A stretch of 64,000 nucleotides of DNA, taken from the NCBI GenBank assembly GCA_022376515.1, contig WTXI01000131.1, forward strand, positions 38,976 to 102,975. Reading direction: 5' to 3'. Position numbers and translations under genes: made by a program. The notes beneath the pieces are model-generated. The model did no database searches. It saw nothing but the letters and a program-made list of their open reading frames with translations, and was not told the origin of the DNA. This document shows, one piece after another, positions 1 to 11,800 of this stretch. This stretch comes from Lactifluus volemus. Its lineage: Eukaryota > Basidiomycota > Agaricomycetes > Russulales > Russulaceae. Within the stretch, counting starts at the first letter, position 1. Each line of letters starts with the position of its first letter.

Positions 1-584
1 TTAGCCGAGGCACTATCATTGTAGTACTCATAAACGCCTTGCCTAATTCGTTGGGCACCGACAATAGCTGGAGTAGTAGCTTCGGTCACCAACTCAGCAA
101 GGTGCGTTCGAACAAATGTCTACAGCCCCTCTCAAGAACCCTAAACTTTGTCCAGGGGTCTGGTCCTAGAACGCACCAAAGAACCCCATCAATTACAGAG
201 CGACAATGAGAAGCCGAGGTGGAGGCACCTAATACTCGGGTCGCAAGTTGCGGCACTGATTGCCTTGGCACTTGAGCTTGAACTTTGAAATTTGAAACGT
301 CACCTGCTCGGATCGGCGAGACCTCGTCTTCAAAAATTTTACAGGTCCAAAACAGAGCTAATAATATCGTATATCTACTCTCCATGATTTTCTGCTAGTA
401 ATCTACTCCCGTCGTCGTTCCAAATGTCCTCCAACTCGACATCAGGAGATGCTAATATTCCGAAAAACCTTCTCCTCTTGTGAGTTTCTTCTGCATATAT
501 GCAGATGGCCTTGTAAGACATAGACTTGAACTGATCAACGTCTGTCTTTTGTCTCGCTGTTAGAATTGGGCCCATAGTACGCAC
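1..584 (-). CDS. Possible 3' part of an unrecognised gene running off the left edge
   Basis: Two minus-strand open stretches abut here. One of about 69 codons (584-375) starts with an ATG and is lysine/arginine-rich. One of about 99 codons (385-86) begins at an overlapping ATG. A further open stretch that includes the residues EATTPAIVGAQ runs to the window edge in another frame, which would need an intron to join. I do not recognise any domain. It lies head-to-head with the DUF6534 gene starting at 608. It may be a real spliced gene, a decayed one, or chance; the evidence is weak. Confidence 0.2.
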
Positions 585-607
585 GAAACCTCTACCGACC
601 TGAGCTA

Positions 608-2015
608 ATGACTTACGTCGCTTTGGAGTTCATCGGCAACATCCTGAGCTGGTTCTTATTCGGCGTTCTCACGATGCAGCTCTGTGCGAATACGAACTAG
701 CCCTCTCCCTGCCCAATTTTTAACTCTAGTTGTAGACAGATATCTACTTCGTTATGCAGAAGACCAACGGATAATCAAATCTACAGGTACGTTGATGAGC
801 TACTTGTCGCGCAAAACCTATGACAAACTCGATCTAGTGTATGGCCTTTATCTTCTCGACGTTGCCCATTCCATGATCTCCACTATCGCTGCATGGAGTG
901 TATTATGCTCGGGTTGGGGAAAACCAAGTACATTGATCTACACTAACTTGAATTTCGCATTGATCCCAATTGTCACTGGTATAAGTAAGTGGTGAAATAC
1001 TACTTCTTGGGAAACTTCGTTTTTTTTTGACACTCTTTCCACTTGTTTCAGTTTCTGGTTGGGTACAATTATTCTTTGCGTGGAGAATATGGGTGTTGGG
1101 TAAAAGTTCCTTTTGGAAGGTAGTTACCGTGGTGATCTCCGCTGTACGTGGAATTGGCTATATCAGTGGTTCCTCATCCTTTTAACCCATTCTATCCCTC
1201 TAGATTTCGTTGACTCAGGGGGCTTCAGCTATCACAGCTGGCATCAGGGTAGGTTTAAACGCACCAAGACTCTGTTCCTTGCATTCAGTGCTACCCACCT
1301 TTTAGTTTGCGTACATAGGCAACATTCAACGGATTCACACGATGAATGCATTGGCCTGCGTGAGCAACACTCCCTTTTCTCTAGTTGTTCATATGGCTCG
1401 ACAGCGACTAGTTAATATTGGGGGGGTGCGTGATGGCCGACACGCTGATCGCTATCAGCATGTTCTACCTGGTGTGTGCCTTTTTCCTGTGGTCGAACGA
1501 ACTGCCTTCCTTTCTCAAGCGACGCCACTTGCAGTTGACCAGAGCAAAAAAATCAACATGGAGTGAAGCTGTGAACGGGACTGTCACCAAGATGATTCGA
1601 ATCACCATCGAGACGGGCGTGTTAACCGCAGCGGCAGCTTCTCTTGACCTCGGCTTGTTTCTAGGCTTTCATAATAATAACCTCCACATCCTCGTGTAAG
1701 TCCTTTTCTCTTATAATTTCCTTTTTATGCACGACTTTTAAAAACGGGCTTTTATACGCAATAAGCGCAACCATGATGCCCAAGTTATACAGCAACGCAC
1801 TCATGGCGTCGCTCAATTCGCGAGGATTCGAGTCCCACCGATCTTCTTCCTCGCTCGGCTATGAGACGTACGGAACGGCACAACACTTTACCACGGTCCA
1901 GTTTGGGTTATCGTCGATAGAGTGTCCTGTCACACAGCATGACACAATGAGTGGAAGTGGGACGGTCGTACCAAACGCAAAGTCAGGAAGGCTTTCCTTT
2001 GGGCTTTTGAATTGA
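608..2015 (+). CDS. DUF6534-family multi-pass membrane protein
   Basis: An eight-exon model reads through without a stop: 608-683, 736-786, 838-984, 1052-1143, 1204-1248, 1306-1359, 1412-1695 and 1766-2015, giving 332 residues. The order of segments matches the Agaricomycete DUF6534 family: an N-terminal hydrophobic helix, a tyrosine/arginine loop (RYLLRYAEDQR), a helix with LYLLDVAHS, QLFFAWRIWVL, a helix near ILGGCVMADTLIAISMFY, the cytoplasmic segment before IRITIETGVLTAAAA, and the closing PKLYSNALMASLNSR. These proteins have about seven predicted membrane helices and no known function. All introns are 51-70 nt with GT-AG ends. The ATG at 608 puts one hydrophobic helix ahead of the first intron. 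The tail after SLNSR is polar and poorly conserved. Splice sites were chosen by frame and family resemblance, so individual boundaries may shift slightly. Confidence 0.8.
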
Positions 2016-2699
2016 GAGTTGGCTAATTTCACGCACGCACAGGGCCAGCCTGGGGTATGTTTGAAAGCAGGGAAACACACGGAAGCGATGTTGCTGTACT
2101 TTGTTTGTTGATACACTTTGTTAGTAGTATTATGTGAAAGGGCATAAATTCGGATGGAACACATGTACGTTTCTTTTGACACCTAAGTTTACCGTTCAGT
2201 TGCCGTGTTACGGAACCAGCGTCAACTTAACTTTAGGATGGCCCCGTCTTACGTCATGGTTACGGCTCGGACCCCGGGCCCACCTGTCTTACCTCCCCAC
2301 ACGCTGGAAGCATCAGGAAGAGTTATGGTCTACTATTAGCTTCAAACGTCATACCTCTTAAGCTACGTTTCGACATAGAATGTCGTGAGAAACTGGAATA
2401 TTCATGTTATAACTTTTCGACATCAGGCCGCGAAGCTGCCGAACTTGCTGCCGCCGAGGGTGAGCATAGGCATAGACTAGTACGAAAGTCTATGGAACGA
2501 AATCTGAATTAGCGGGGCGATGTGGACATTGGAGGTAGTCGTCACGTAGTAGTTTGCAGGCATGTACTAGTAGTAGCCTAAGGAACAAAGTTGATCGTGG
2601 GATTAAGGGAGAAGGGGACGGATAGGACGAGCGTTGGGGAACTACTAGTAGGAAATGGTATACAGAGTAAGGCCTAGCTCGGGAGCGACTACTAAAAAT
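2016..2699. other. Intergenic stretch between convergent genes
   Basis: This is the 3' flank of the plus-strand DUF6534 gene and of minus-strand NLR copy A. I see no convincing gene, RNA or repeat. Part of the segment just after the NLR stop is repeated behind copy B, so it belongs to the duplicated NLR unit. Confidence 0.5.
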
Positions 2700-5600
2700 C
2701 TATTTAGATGAGCTATGAACATATACTGTAGCCCAATTTGATCCATGAACAAAATTTGAAAAGTCAAGTTGCGTATAATGTCTGCCTGCGATCCAGACAG
2801 TGTTAGATCTCTGGATGTACGCCCGGTGAATCTGGGGTACCCATAAGAAAAGCTCCCCCTCTTCCCCGCACATCCAACCATCTCTATACACCAAAACCCT
2901 GTCCATAAAATAGACTTTCTCGATATTGTCTGTTCGTCCTTTCACACGAATCGTAAGCGCTTGCGAGGCAGAGGTGATGAGCTGCCTGTCCGATGAAGAT
3001 GAGGATGGAACAGATAAACCAGATTGAGTGAGTCCAGTAGACGAGCCCGCTTCCAACTCGCGCTCCCATGTCGTAACATCCCACATCCGAATCGTCTGAT
3101 CATCTGAAGCTGAAGTGAGGCGCTTCCCATCTGGTGAGAATGCAACAGAGGTGGCGTGGTCACTGTGTCCAGTAGATGGGCCTGCTATGACCTCTCCTGT
3201 TGCGGAATTCCACAAAGAAATCGTGCTATCGAATGAGGCTGAGGCAATGCGCTGGCCATCTGGTGAGAATGCAACAGAACTGATCGTATGGGTGTTTCCA
3301 GTAAATGGGCCCACTGCAACCTCGCCTGTTGTGGCGTCCCACACGCGAATTGTGCAATCTTGCGAGGCAGAGGCGATGCGCTGGCCATCTGGTGAGAATG
3401 CAACACAGACTGCATAATCAGTGTGTCCAGTGAACGGGCCCGCTACGATCTCTCCTGTTGTGGCGTCCCACATGCGAATTGTGCAATCGAATGAGGCCGA
3501 GGCGATGCGCTGTCCGTTCGGCGAGAATGCAACACACCTGACCCAATCGGTGTGCCCAGTAAATGGACCCACTATGACCTCTCCAGTTGCAGCGTCCCAC
3601 ACGCGAATTGTGCAATCACTTGAGGCCGAGGCGATGTGCTGTCCGTTTGGTGAGAATGCAACAGATCTCACCCAATCGGTGTGCCCAATAAATGGGCCCG
3701 CCACAACTTCTCCTGTTGCGGCATTCCACACACAAATCGTGTGGTCATCTGAGGAAGATGCGATACGCTGCCCGTCTGGCGAGAACACAACAGCGAAGAT
3801 CGCTTTATTGTGTCCAGTAAACGGGCCCGCTACAATCTCTCCTGTTGTGGCATCCCAAACGCAAATCTTGCAATCTGCAGAGGCAGAGGCGATCCTCTGC
3901 CCGTCGGGCGAGAATGCAACAGAAAGGACCGAATTTGTGTGTCCAGTGAAGTTACCCGCTGCAACTTCCCCTGCTGCAGCACGCCACACGCAAATGTTGA
4001 GATCCGCGGAAGCCGATGCGACGCGCTGCCCGTCTGGTGAGAATGCAACCGAAAAGACCGAATCGGTGTGTTCAATAAATGGGCCCGCTACAACCTCTCC
4101 TGTGGCGGCATCCCACACGCGAGTCGTGCTATCTTGTGATGCTGAGGCGATATGCAGCCCGTCTGGCGAGAATGCAACAGAGAAGACAGCTTCGGCGTGT
4201 CCAATGAATGGGTCCACTACGATCTCTCCTGTTGCGACATCCCACATGCGAATCGTGCGATCCGCTGAGGCCGATGCGATGCGCCGCCCGTCCGGTGAGA
4301 ATGCAACAGACCAGACGGAGTTGGTGTGTCCAATAATGGGGCCTACTACGACCTCTCCTGTTGCGGCGTTCCATATGCGAATTGTGCGATCGTGCGAAGC
4401 CGAGGCAATGCATTGCCCATCTGGTGAGAATACAACGGAGGTGACAAAATTGGTGTGTCCAATAAATGGGCCTACTACGACCTCTCCTGTTGCAGCATCC
4501 CACACACGAATCGTGCGATCTGCTGAGGCCGAGGCGATGCGGTGGCCGCCCGGAGAGAATGCGACAGATTCGACCGAATCAGTGTGTCCAGTAATTGGGC
4601 CCACTACGACCTCCCCCGTTGTGGCATCCCAAACCCGAATCGTGGAATCTAATGAGGCAGAGGTGATGCACTGCCCGTCTGGTGAGAATACAACACACAT
4701 GACTGAATCGGTGTGACCAGTAAACGGGCCCGCTACGACTTCGCCTGTCGTGGCATCCCACACGCAAATTGTACGATCTCCCGAGCCAGAGGCGATGCGT
4801 TGTCCATCCGGCGAGAACGCAACACAGTATACTGGTCCTCTATGTCCTGTAATCACCATTTCCAATGCTGGCCAATGAGACAACTGCCCGCGTTCCATGG
4901 ACAATGTGTAAGGATATAGGTGAATGAAATGCTTGAAGATGTGGGAAGAGGATGGCGCGAAGGGCAAAGCAGAGATATAGATATGTGGAGCGCTCTTTGC
5001 TATCGCCATCCCAAAATAACGCACAAATGAGGATGCATCGTTCGCTAATGCCACCACATGTCCCACCTCCGTTCCGGAAGGCTGTCGCGACTTCACCTAA
5101 TAGTCACTACATGTCATATTCGATTATAGGATGTACCCACCTTCTGCTGCTCAAAGTGTAACCACGTCGTCAGAGATGACAATGCTCGCGAGGCAAAGCC
5201 CACACTGCTCTTGACGCTAAGCACCTCCAGCCAAAACAAAAACTTTGTCTCCAAAAGGCATCCAAGTTTCGTAAAGAGGTCGTGGTCGAAATCAAAATGT
5301 TTTAAATGATTGTCCCAGGAAAGGCAGGCGTACGATAGAGCATCGGGAATGAATTTGGAAATTCGAGATTCCAGGTCTGGCACATCGCAGTTGGCGAAAT
5401 AAGACGACTCGAGCTCGCAGATGTTGAACTTGAGATCATCCAGCATCAATCCAAGGCAGGCATGTGCTAATTGACGGTGGGCTTCTCCAAGATCCACATA
5501 AAACGCGATACTCTTCTTATTCGTCAAAAAGTCCCGGAATGAGGTATGAAGAGGAACGATTGGACGCGTTTCATCGGATGAGGTCACGTTACTCAGAAGC

Positions 5601-8194
5601 GAACCGAGGTGGCGGAGCATCTCGAGAACCGGTTCAGAATCTTCCGCGTCATCGATCGGAGCATACCGTCGCAGGGTAATCAAGGAACGAAGGGAGAGGG
5701 GCTTGACCGCAGCAAAAAGTTGTCCCATCACGGATCGAAATAAGATCTGTGCTTCATGCGGTTTGAAGTAACCTTCCAGAACTTCTTCGTATAGCTTGTC
5801 CAACGGATCTTGTCCATTGTGATCTCGAGAGTGTCCCAACAGGCGCTGAACGCACTTTTTCTTGCTAAAACCAAACATGGCAGGAGGACTATTTATGAAT
5901 CCGCATGCGACGGCTGCCCACTGAAACAAGCCCTCTGCCGCCTTTGCTAGTTTCATCCCATGGTCTTTGAAAATCCCATGAGGGAGCTCGCTTTCAATAT
6001 ACAGGCATATGTCTTGCTCTGTCTTGGCAGCCAGTGTGGGATCATCCATGTAGAGGGTGTCGACAGATGATGCTTTGGCGAACGCAGCTTCGATGCCATC
6101 ATCCGGCCTCGAGGTGATCAGGATGCGAAATTTCGGAGGGAGCTCGAAGAGATGTTGAGATAGAAATACGTGTAGTCCATTTTTACCGATTGCGTCACCA
6201 CTTTCATCCAACGCATCGATAACGATAAGAATTGGGTCACGAACTTCGAGATTCTTGAGTGGTTCAAGGAGGAGGGATTCGAAGAGTGTATGATAGTCTC
6301 GAGTACCACAAAGAGACGAATTATTCTTGACGACCCTGCCGAGGGCTAGCTTGAAAGCAGGATTGCGATCGGAAAGATCGCGAGCAATCGTCGTGAAAAG
6401 CTGGTAAGCTTCGTCTTTGGACTGTTCCTTTCGGAGAAAGGCGAAGTATGAGCCGAGACACTTGTTTTCAAATCGACGTGCGACTTCGTGTGCAATCGAT
6501 GACTTTCCTGTCCCTGCTTGGCCGAGGAGAAGGAGCCCACGGTCGGATTCTGGATTCTCGACCCACTTGATGAAATAATCCAAGAAGTCTTCGCGTGTTC
6601 CAGGAAGACAGCGCTTCTTATCACCGTGTCGCCAGCCTCCTTTGTAGGGTAATTCTCTGATTATTACACCCAGTTCTGTGAGCCCCTTGTCAGATCGACG
6701 ATCTGACGGTGCTATAAGAACCAGATTTACGCACCAGCTTCTGATGTTTGGCTTGACATCGCCATTAGCTATGAGGTCATAGAATGAGGTGGAAAACTCA
6801 AAGTTGGCTGGAGTAATATTACTCACGTCAACCTGGATTTGACTTACACCATCCTTTACTTTGCTCACGTTGCCCTGTATTTTGCTCACATCATGCTGCA
6901 TCCCAAGCACAGCAACCTCGGTGGTGACAGCAGCAAGCCCGAGGAAATCTTCTCGCAATCGGATCAGGGTCGTGCGGTACTGTTCAACTTCCCCGTCAAC
7001 TTGACCGAAGATATTCTTCAATGTCCGCGTGCCTGCCAATCACATGTTTATAATCACCAACAAGAGAGGTCAAGACGACCTACCGACTCGCACATGCTTC
7101 GCATACAATTCAATAAATTTCCCAATCTCGGAGACACACTGCAGCATCTCCTCGAGGATTCTTGCTTGCCTAGACTCCGGTTTCATCCTCCTCAGAGCAT
7201 CGGCATCTTTCGTAAATTCAAACGCGACACGTATCGCTTCAAATAGTGCTCGGACGTTGTCGTCGCGCTCAACCTGCTGTAGCAAGGTCTTCCACCGAGA
7301 TGAATACAAAGAGAATCTTCCATAAGGAAAGAGGACGTACCTGGGGAATCTTTGAAAGTAGACTCCATGCTAGGTTTGCGTAGGGTTGCAACTTAGGGAC
7401 AGAAGTCAGCTTTCGTATGGGTGGGCAATAATAATACATGGGCGTACTGCTGCGATGGCACTGACAGTATCCATCACCCTCTTGATAACATCAACAGCAC
7501 TGCTCCATGACTCCATCGTATTGATAGCGTCCTCGGCGCGACTGAGAGCAGCACTTGACATCTCCGTCTGGTTGTCGAGAGCAGGGATGTCTTGATCAGC
7601 TGTTGCGGAGTTGGCGGTGTTAACTGCTGCAGTAAGCGAAGAACTAGCGTTTGTTGTTGATACGGTGATTGTTAAGAGCGTGGCAGACTCAGTTTGACGT
7701 CCAGCATGTCCGTCATCACCGCTCAGAATAATATCAAGTTCTATATGTATGATTCTCAGCCAGGTGGAAAATGAATACTAAGAAAAAGACGAACCACGCT
7801 GGGATTCACAGGGGATTTCCTTCCTTCCAATAAGGATGTCTTTATGTATTGAGCTTTTCGCATAAAGAGAGACTGTGACGCTGGAGAGTGGCTGTATAGA
7901 ACTGAAAGAGGCTCAGTTATAAATTGAAATGAAAACGTGTCACTTCTCACAAGGCTTCGATGTCCTCGTTCCACTCCACTCGTTGCCCGACACTCCGCAC
8001 AGATCGCGTTTGCCAAGTCCTCGACCCGTCGGTCACAGTAACATAAAACTGTCGTTTTCTCCCAGGGGGACTTGATACGAGGGAGGTCGTTCGCCTTGAG
8101 GACTGACATGGAAAAAATAATATTTAGTACTTATCTGAGCAGCATCACAAAGATACGTACCGGTGACATGGACCTGAAGCAAACTCGGTTGCGC
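2700..8194 (-). CDS. C2-NACHT-WD40 NLR, copy A, with damaged C2-like exon
   Basis: STAND/NLR-type receptor as used in fungal non-self recognition. Order in transcription: C2-like exons (8194 to about 7800), a helical region with SAVDVIKRVMDTV (resembling the N-terminal bundles of fungal NLRs), the NACHT exon (7035-5150) with Walker A GQAGTGKSS, Walker B LIVIDALDE and the ILITSR motif, 14 WD40 repeats of about 43 residues (about 4850-3045), and a C-terminal cap with DGWMCGEEGEL and LDFSNFVHGSNW. NACHT and WD40 exons are open. The N-terminus is not: the ATG of copy B corresponds to GCG at 8194-8192, and the C2 exon lacks two nucleotides near 8065 (LPRIKSP then frameshift). Either this is a young pseudogene, or translation starts further in, for example at a methionine in the helical exon, giving an NLR without C2. 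It is the tandem paralogue of copy B, about 6.15 kb away. Confidence 0.75.
3045..4850 (-). repeat. Array of 14 WD40 repeats (about 129 bp each), copy A
   Basis: Fourteen consecutive in-frame units of the type [17 protein letters not shown] followed by [18 protein letters not shown]. Fourteen units would suit two seven-bladed propellers. Units 10 and 11 are nearly identical to each other. The DNA periodicity also leaves long open frames on the opposite strand, which are not genes. Ends are approximate. Confidence 0.85.
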
Positions 8195-8851
8195 TTCGCT
8201 GACCTGAGCGCTGTTAAATGACAGTTATGTAAGAAAATGCTGTATCAAAATGCGAGTGACATATGCACCCTGTCCCGGAGTTCTGAGGATCTGGGCTGTA
8301 GTGATGGTCAAGATCGGGGGACATCGGGAGGTGAAAGAGTTTGACATACGAATCACGGATCATCTTGGCGTGTTCTTGTGCGAGAAGTGGCGTAAGTTAT
8401 CTCTGTGATTCTTTGTAGAGGAAGAGTTAAGAGGTTGGGGCAACCAAGCGCCGAGGAGACAGAAAGGAGGGTTTGTCCGCTGTGGCGCTTACGGTAACAG
8501 TGTCAGCGCCTGTTGTTCACACCATCGTTGTCTCTTTACAGGTTACACTGGCATCCGGGGAGCGAGAATTGAACTTGTTTTCTCTTTCCGAGTTCAATTT
8601 CATGAGTAGTAGCACATCTCAGGAATTTTTCAAATCACTGTACACTTAATTTTGTGTTAAACCTGAAGCTAAGACAAGAAATACAGTAAAGTGCGTCCAC
8701 CAATGGCCGCAGCCCGGCCCGCCGGCCGTTGCATGTTGCCACCTCCAACAGGAGAAGCCAGCGTGGACGGATGGAACCATCGGGACGAGCGTTGGAGAAC
8801 TAAGAAATTGCACACAGAGTAAGGCCCAGACCGGGAGTAACTACTCCAAAT
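8195..8851. other. Duplicated 5' flank of NLR copy A, up to the end of copy B
   Basis: The part from 8195 to about 8520 closely matches the 5' flank of copy B (14303-14600), so promoter sequence was duplicated with the gene. The rest, to the stop of copy B at 8852, holds nothing I can recognise. Confidence 0.55.
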
Positions 8852-11800
8852 CTATTTGAATGAGTTATGAACATATACTGTAGTCCAATTTGATCCATGA
8901 ACAAACTTTGAAAAATCAAGCTGCGTATAATGTCTGCCTGCGATCCAGACAGTGTCAGATCTCTGAATATACGGTCGGTGAATCTGGGGCACCCATAAGA
9001 AAAGCTCTCCCTCTTCCCCGCACATCCAACCATCTCTATACACCAAAACCCTGTCCATAAAATAGACTTTCTCGATGCTGTCTGTTCTTCCTTTCACACG
9101 AATCGTAATCGCTTGCGAGGCCGAGGTGATGGGCTGCCTGTCTGATGAAGATGAGGATGGAACAGATAAACCAGATTCAGCGGGTTCAGTAGACGAGCCC
9201 GCTCCCAACTTGCACTCCCATGTTGTAACATCCCACATCCGAATCGTCTGATCATCTGAAGCCGAAGTGAGGCGCTTCCCATCTGGTGAGAATGCAACAG
9301 AGATGACGCGGTCACTGTGTCCAGTAGATGGGCCTGCTATGACCTCTCCTGTTGCGGAATTCCACAAAGAAATCGTGCCATCGGATGAGGCTGAGGCAAT
9401 GCGCTGGCCGTCTGGTGAGAATGCAACAGAACTGATCGAATGGGTGTTTCCAGTAAATGGGTCCATTGCAACCTCTCCTGTTGTGGCGTCCCACACGCGA
9501 ATTGTGTGATCACTTGAGGCCGAGGCGATGCGCTTCCCTTCTGGCGAAAATGCAACAGAGAGGACATCATAGGTGTGTCCAGTGAACGGGCCCACTACGA
9601 CCTCTCCTGTTGCGGCGTCCCACACACGAATTGTGCAATCCAATGAGGCCGAGGCTATGCGCTGTCCATTCGGCGAGAATGCAACACACCTGACCCAATC
9701 GGTGTGCCCAGTAAATGGACCCACTATGACCTCTCCAGTTGCGGCGTCCCACACGCGAATTGTGCAATCTCTTGAGGCCGAGGCGATGTGCTGTCCGTTT
9801 GGTGAGAATGCAACAGATCTCACACCATCGGTGTGCCCAATAAATGGGCCCGCCACAACCTCTCCTGTTGCGGCATTCCACACACAAATCGTGTGGTCAT
9901 CCGAGGAAGATGCGATACGCTGCCCGTCTGGCGAGAATGAAACAGCGAAGACGAGGCTAGTGTGTCCAGTAAATGGGCCCGCTACAATCTCTCCTGTTGT
10001 GGCATCCCAAACGCAAATCTTGCAATCTGCAGAAGCCGAGGCGATCCTCTGCCCGTCGGGCGAGAATGCAACAGAATAGACCAAATCTGTGTGTCCAGTA
10101 AAGTGGCCCGCTGCAACCTCCCCTGCTGCAGCACGCCACACGCAAATCTTGCGATCCTCGGAGGCCGATGCGATGCGCTGCCCGTCTGGTGAGAATGCAA
10201 CAGAAAAGACCCAATGATTGTGAATAAACGGGCCCGCTAAGACCTCTCCTGTGGCAGCATCCCACACGCGAATCGTGCTATCTTGTGATGCTGAAGCGAT
10301 ACGCAGCCCGTCCTGCGAGAAAGCAACAGAGTAGACAGCTGCGACGTGTCCAATGAATGGATTCACTACGACCTCTCCTGTTGCGACATCCCACACGCGA
10401 ATCGTGCAATCCTCTGAGGCCGATGCGATGCGCCGCCCGTCCGGTGAAAATGAAACAGAGCAGACGAAATTGGTGTGTCCAATAAATGGGCCTGCTACGA
10501 CCTCTCCCGTTGCGGCATTCCACATGCGAATTGTGCGGTCTGGCGAAGCCGAGGCAATGCATTGCCCATCTGGTGAAAATACAACCGAGTTGACCCAATC
10601 CGTGTGTCCAATAAATGGGCCTACTACAGACTCTCCTGTTGCAGCGTCCCATACACGAATCGTGTGATCATCGGAGGCCGAGGCGATGCGGTGGCCGTCC
10701 GGAGAGAATGCGACAGAGCGAACCGAATCAGTGTGTCCAGTAATTGGGCCAACTACGACCTCCCCCGTTGTGGCATCCCAGACGCGAATCGTGGAGTCTA
10801 ATGAGGCAGAGGCGATGCACTGCCCGTCTGGTGAGAATACAACACACATGACTGAATCGGTGTGACCAGTAAACGGGCCCGCTACGACATCCCCTGTTGT
10901 GGCATCCCACACGCAGATCGTATGATCTCCAGAGCCAGAGGCGATGCGTTGTCCATCCGGCGAGAACGCAACACAGTATACTGTTCTTCGATGTGCTGTA
11001 ATCACCATTTCCAATGCTGGCCAATGAGACAACTGCCCGCGTTCCAGGGACAATGTATAAGGATATAGGTGAATGAAATGCTTGAAGATGTGGGAAGAGG
11101 ATGGCGCGAAGGGTAAAGCAGAGATATAGATATGTGGTGCACTCCTTGCTATCGCCATCCCAAAATAACGCACAAAAGTGGATGCATCATTCGCTAATGC
11201 CACCACATGTCCCACCTCCGTTCCGGAAGGCTGTTGCGACTTCACCCAATAGTCACTATATGTCATATTCGATTATAGGATGTACCCACCTTCTGCTGCT
11301 CAAAGTGTAACCACGTCGTCAGAGATGACAATGCTCGCGAGGCAAAGCCCACACTGCTCTTGACGCTAAGCACCTCCAGCAAAAACAAAAACTTTGTCTC
11401 CAAAAGGCATCGAAGTTTCGTGAAGAGGTCTTGTTCGAAATCGAAATGTTTTAAATGATTGTCCCAGAAAAGGCAGGAATACGATAGAGCATCGGGAATG
11501 AATTTGGAAATTCGAGATTCCAGGTCTGGCACATCGCTGTTGGCGAAATACGACGACTCGAGCTCGCAAATGTTGAACTTGAGATCATCCAGCATCAACC
11601 CAAGACAGGCATGTGCTAATTGACGGTGGGCTTCTCCGAGGTCCACATAATATGCGACACTCTTCTTATTCGTCAAAAAGTCCCGGAATGAGGTATGAAG
11701 AGGAACGATTGGACGCGTTTCATCGGATGAGGTCACGTTACTCAGAAGCGAACCGAGGTGGCGGAGCATCTCGAGAACCGGTTCAGAATCTTCCGCGTCA

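Noticed and set aside
3421..4716. 431-codon plus-strand open frame opposite the NLR copy A WD40 array
   Set aside because: It is a mirror of the 129-bp WD40 repeat: the antisense frame repeats the same ENAT/SPVVASHT motif each unit. Opposite frames over copy B do the same for shorter stretches. No independent signal or domain.
9573..10079. Plus-strand open frame opposite the NLR copy B WD40 array
   Set aside because: Same periodic antisense artefact as in copy A.
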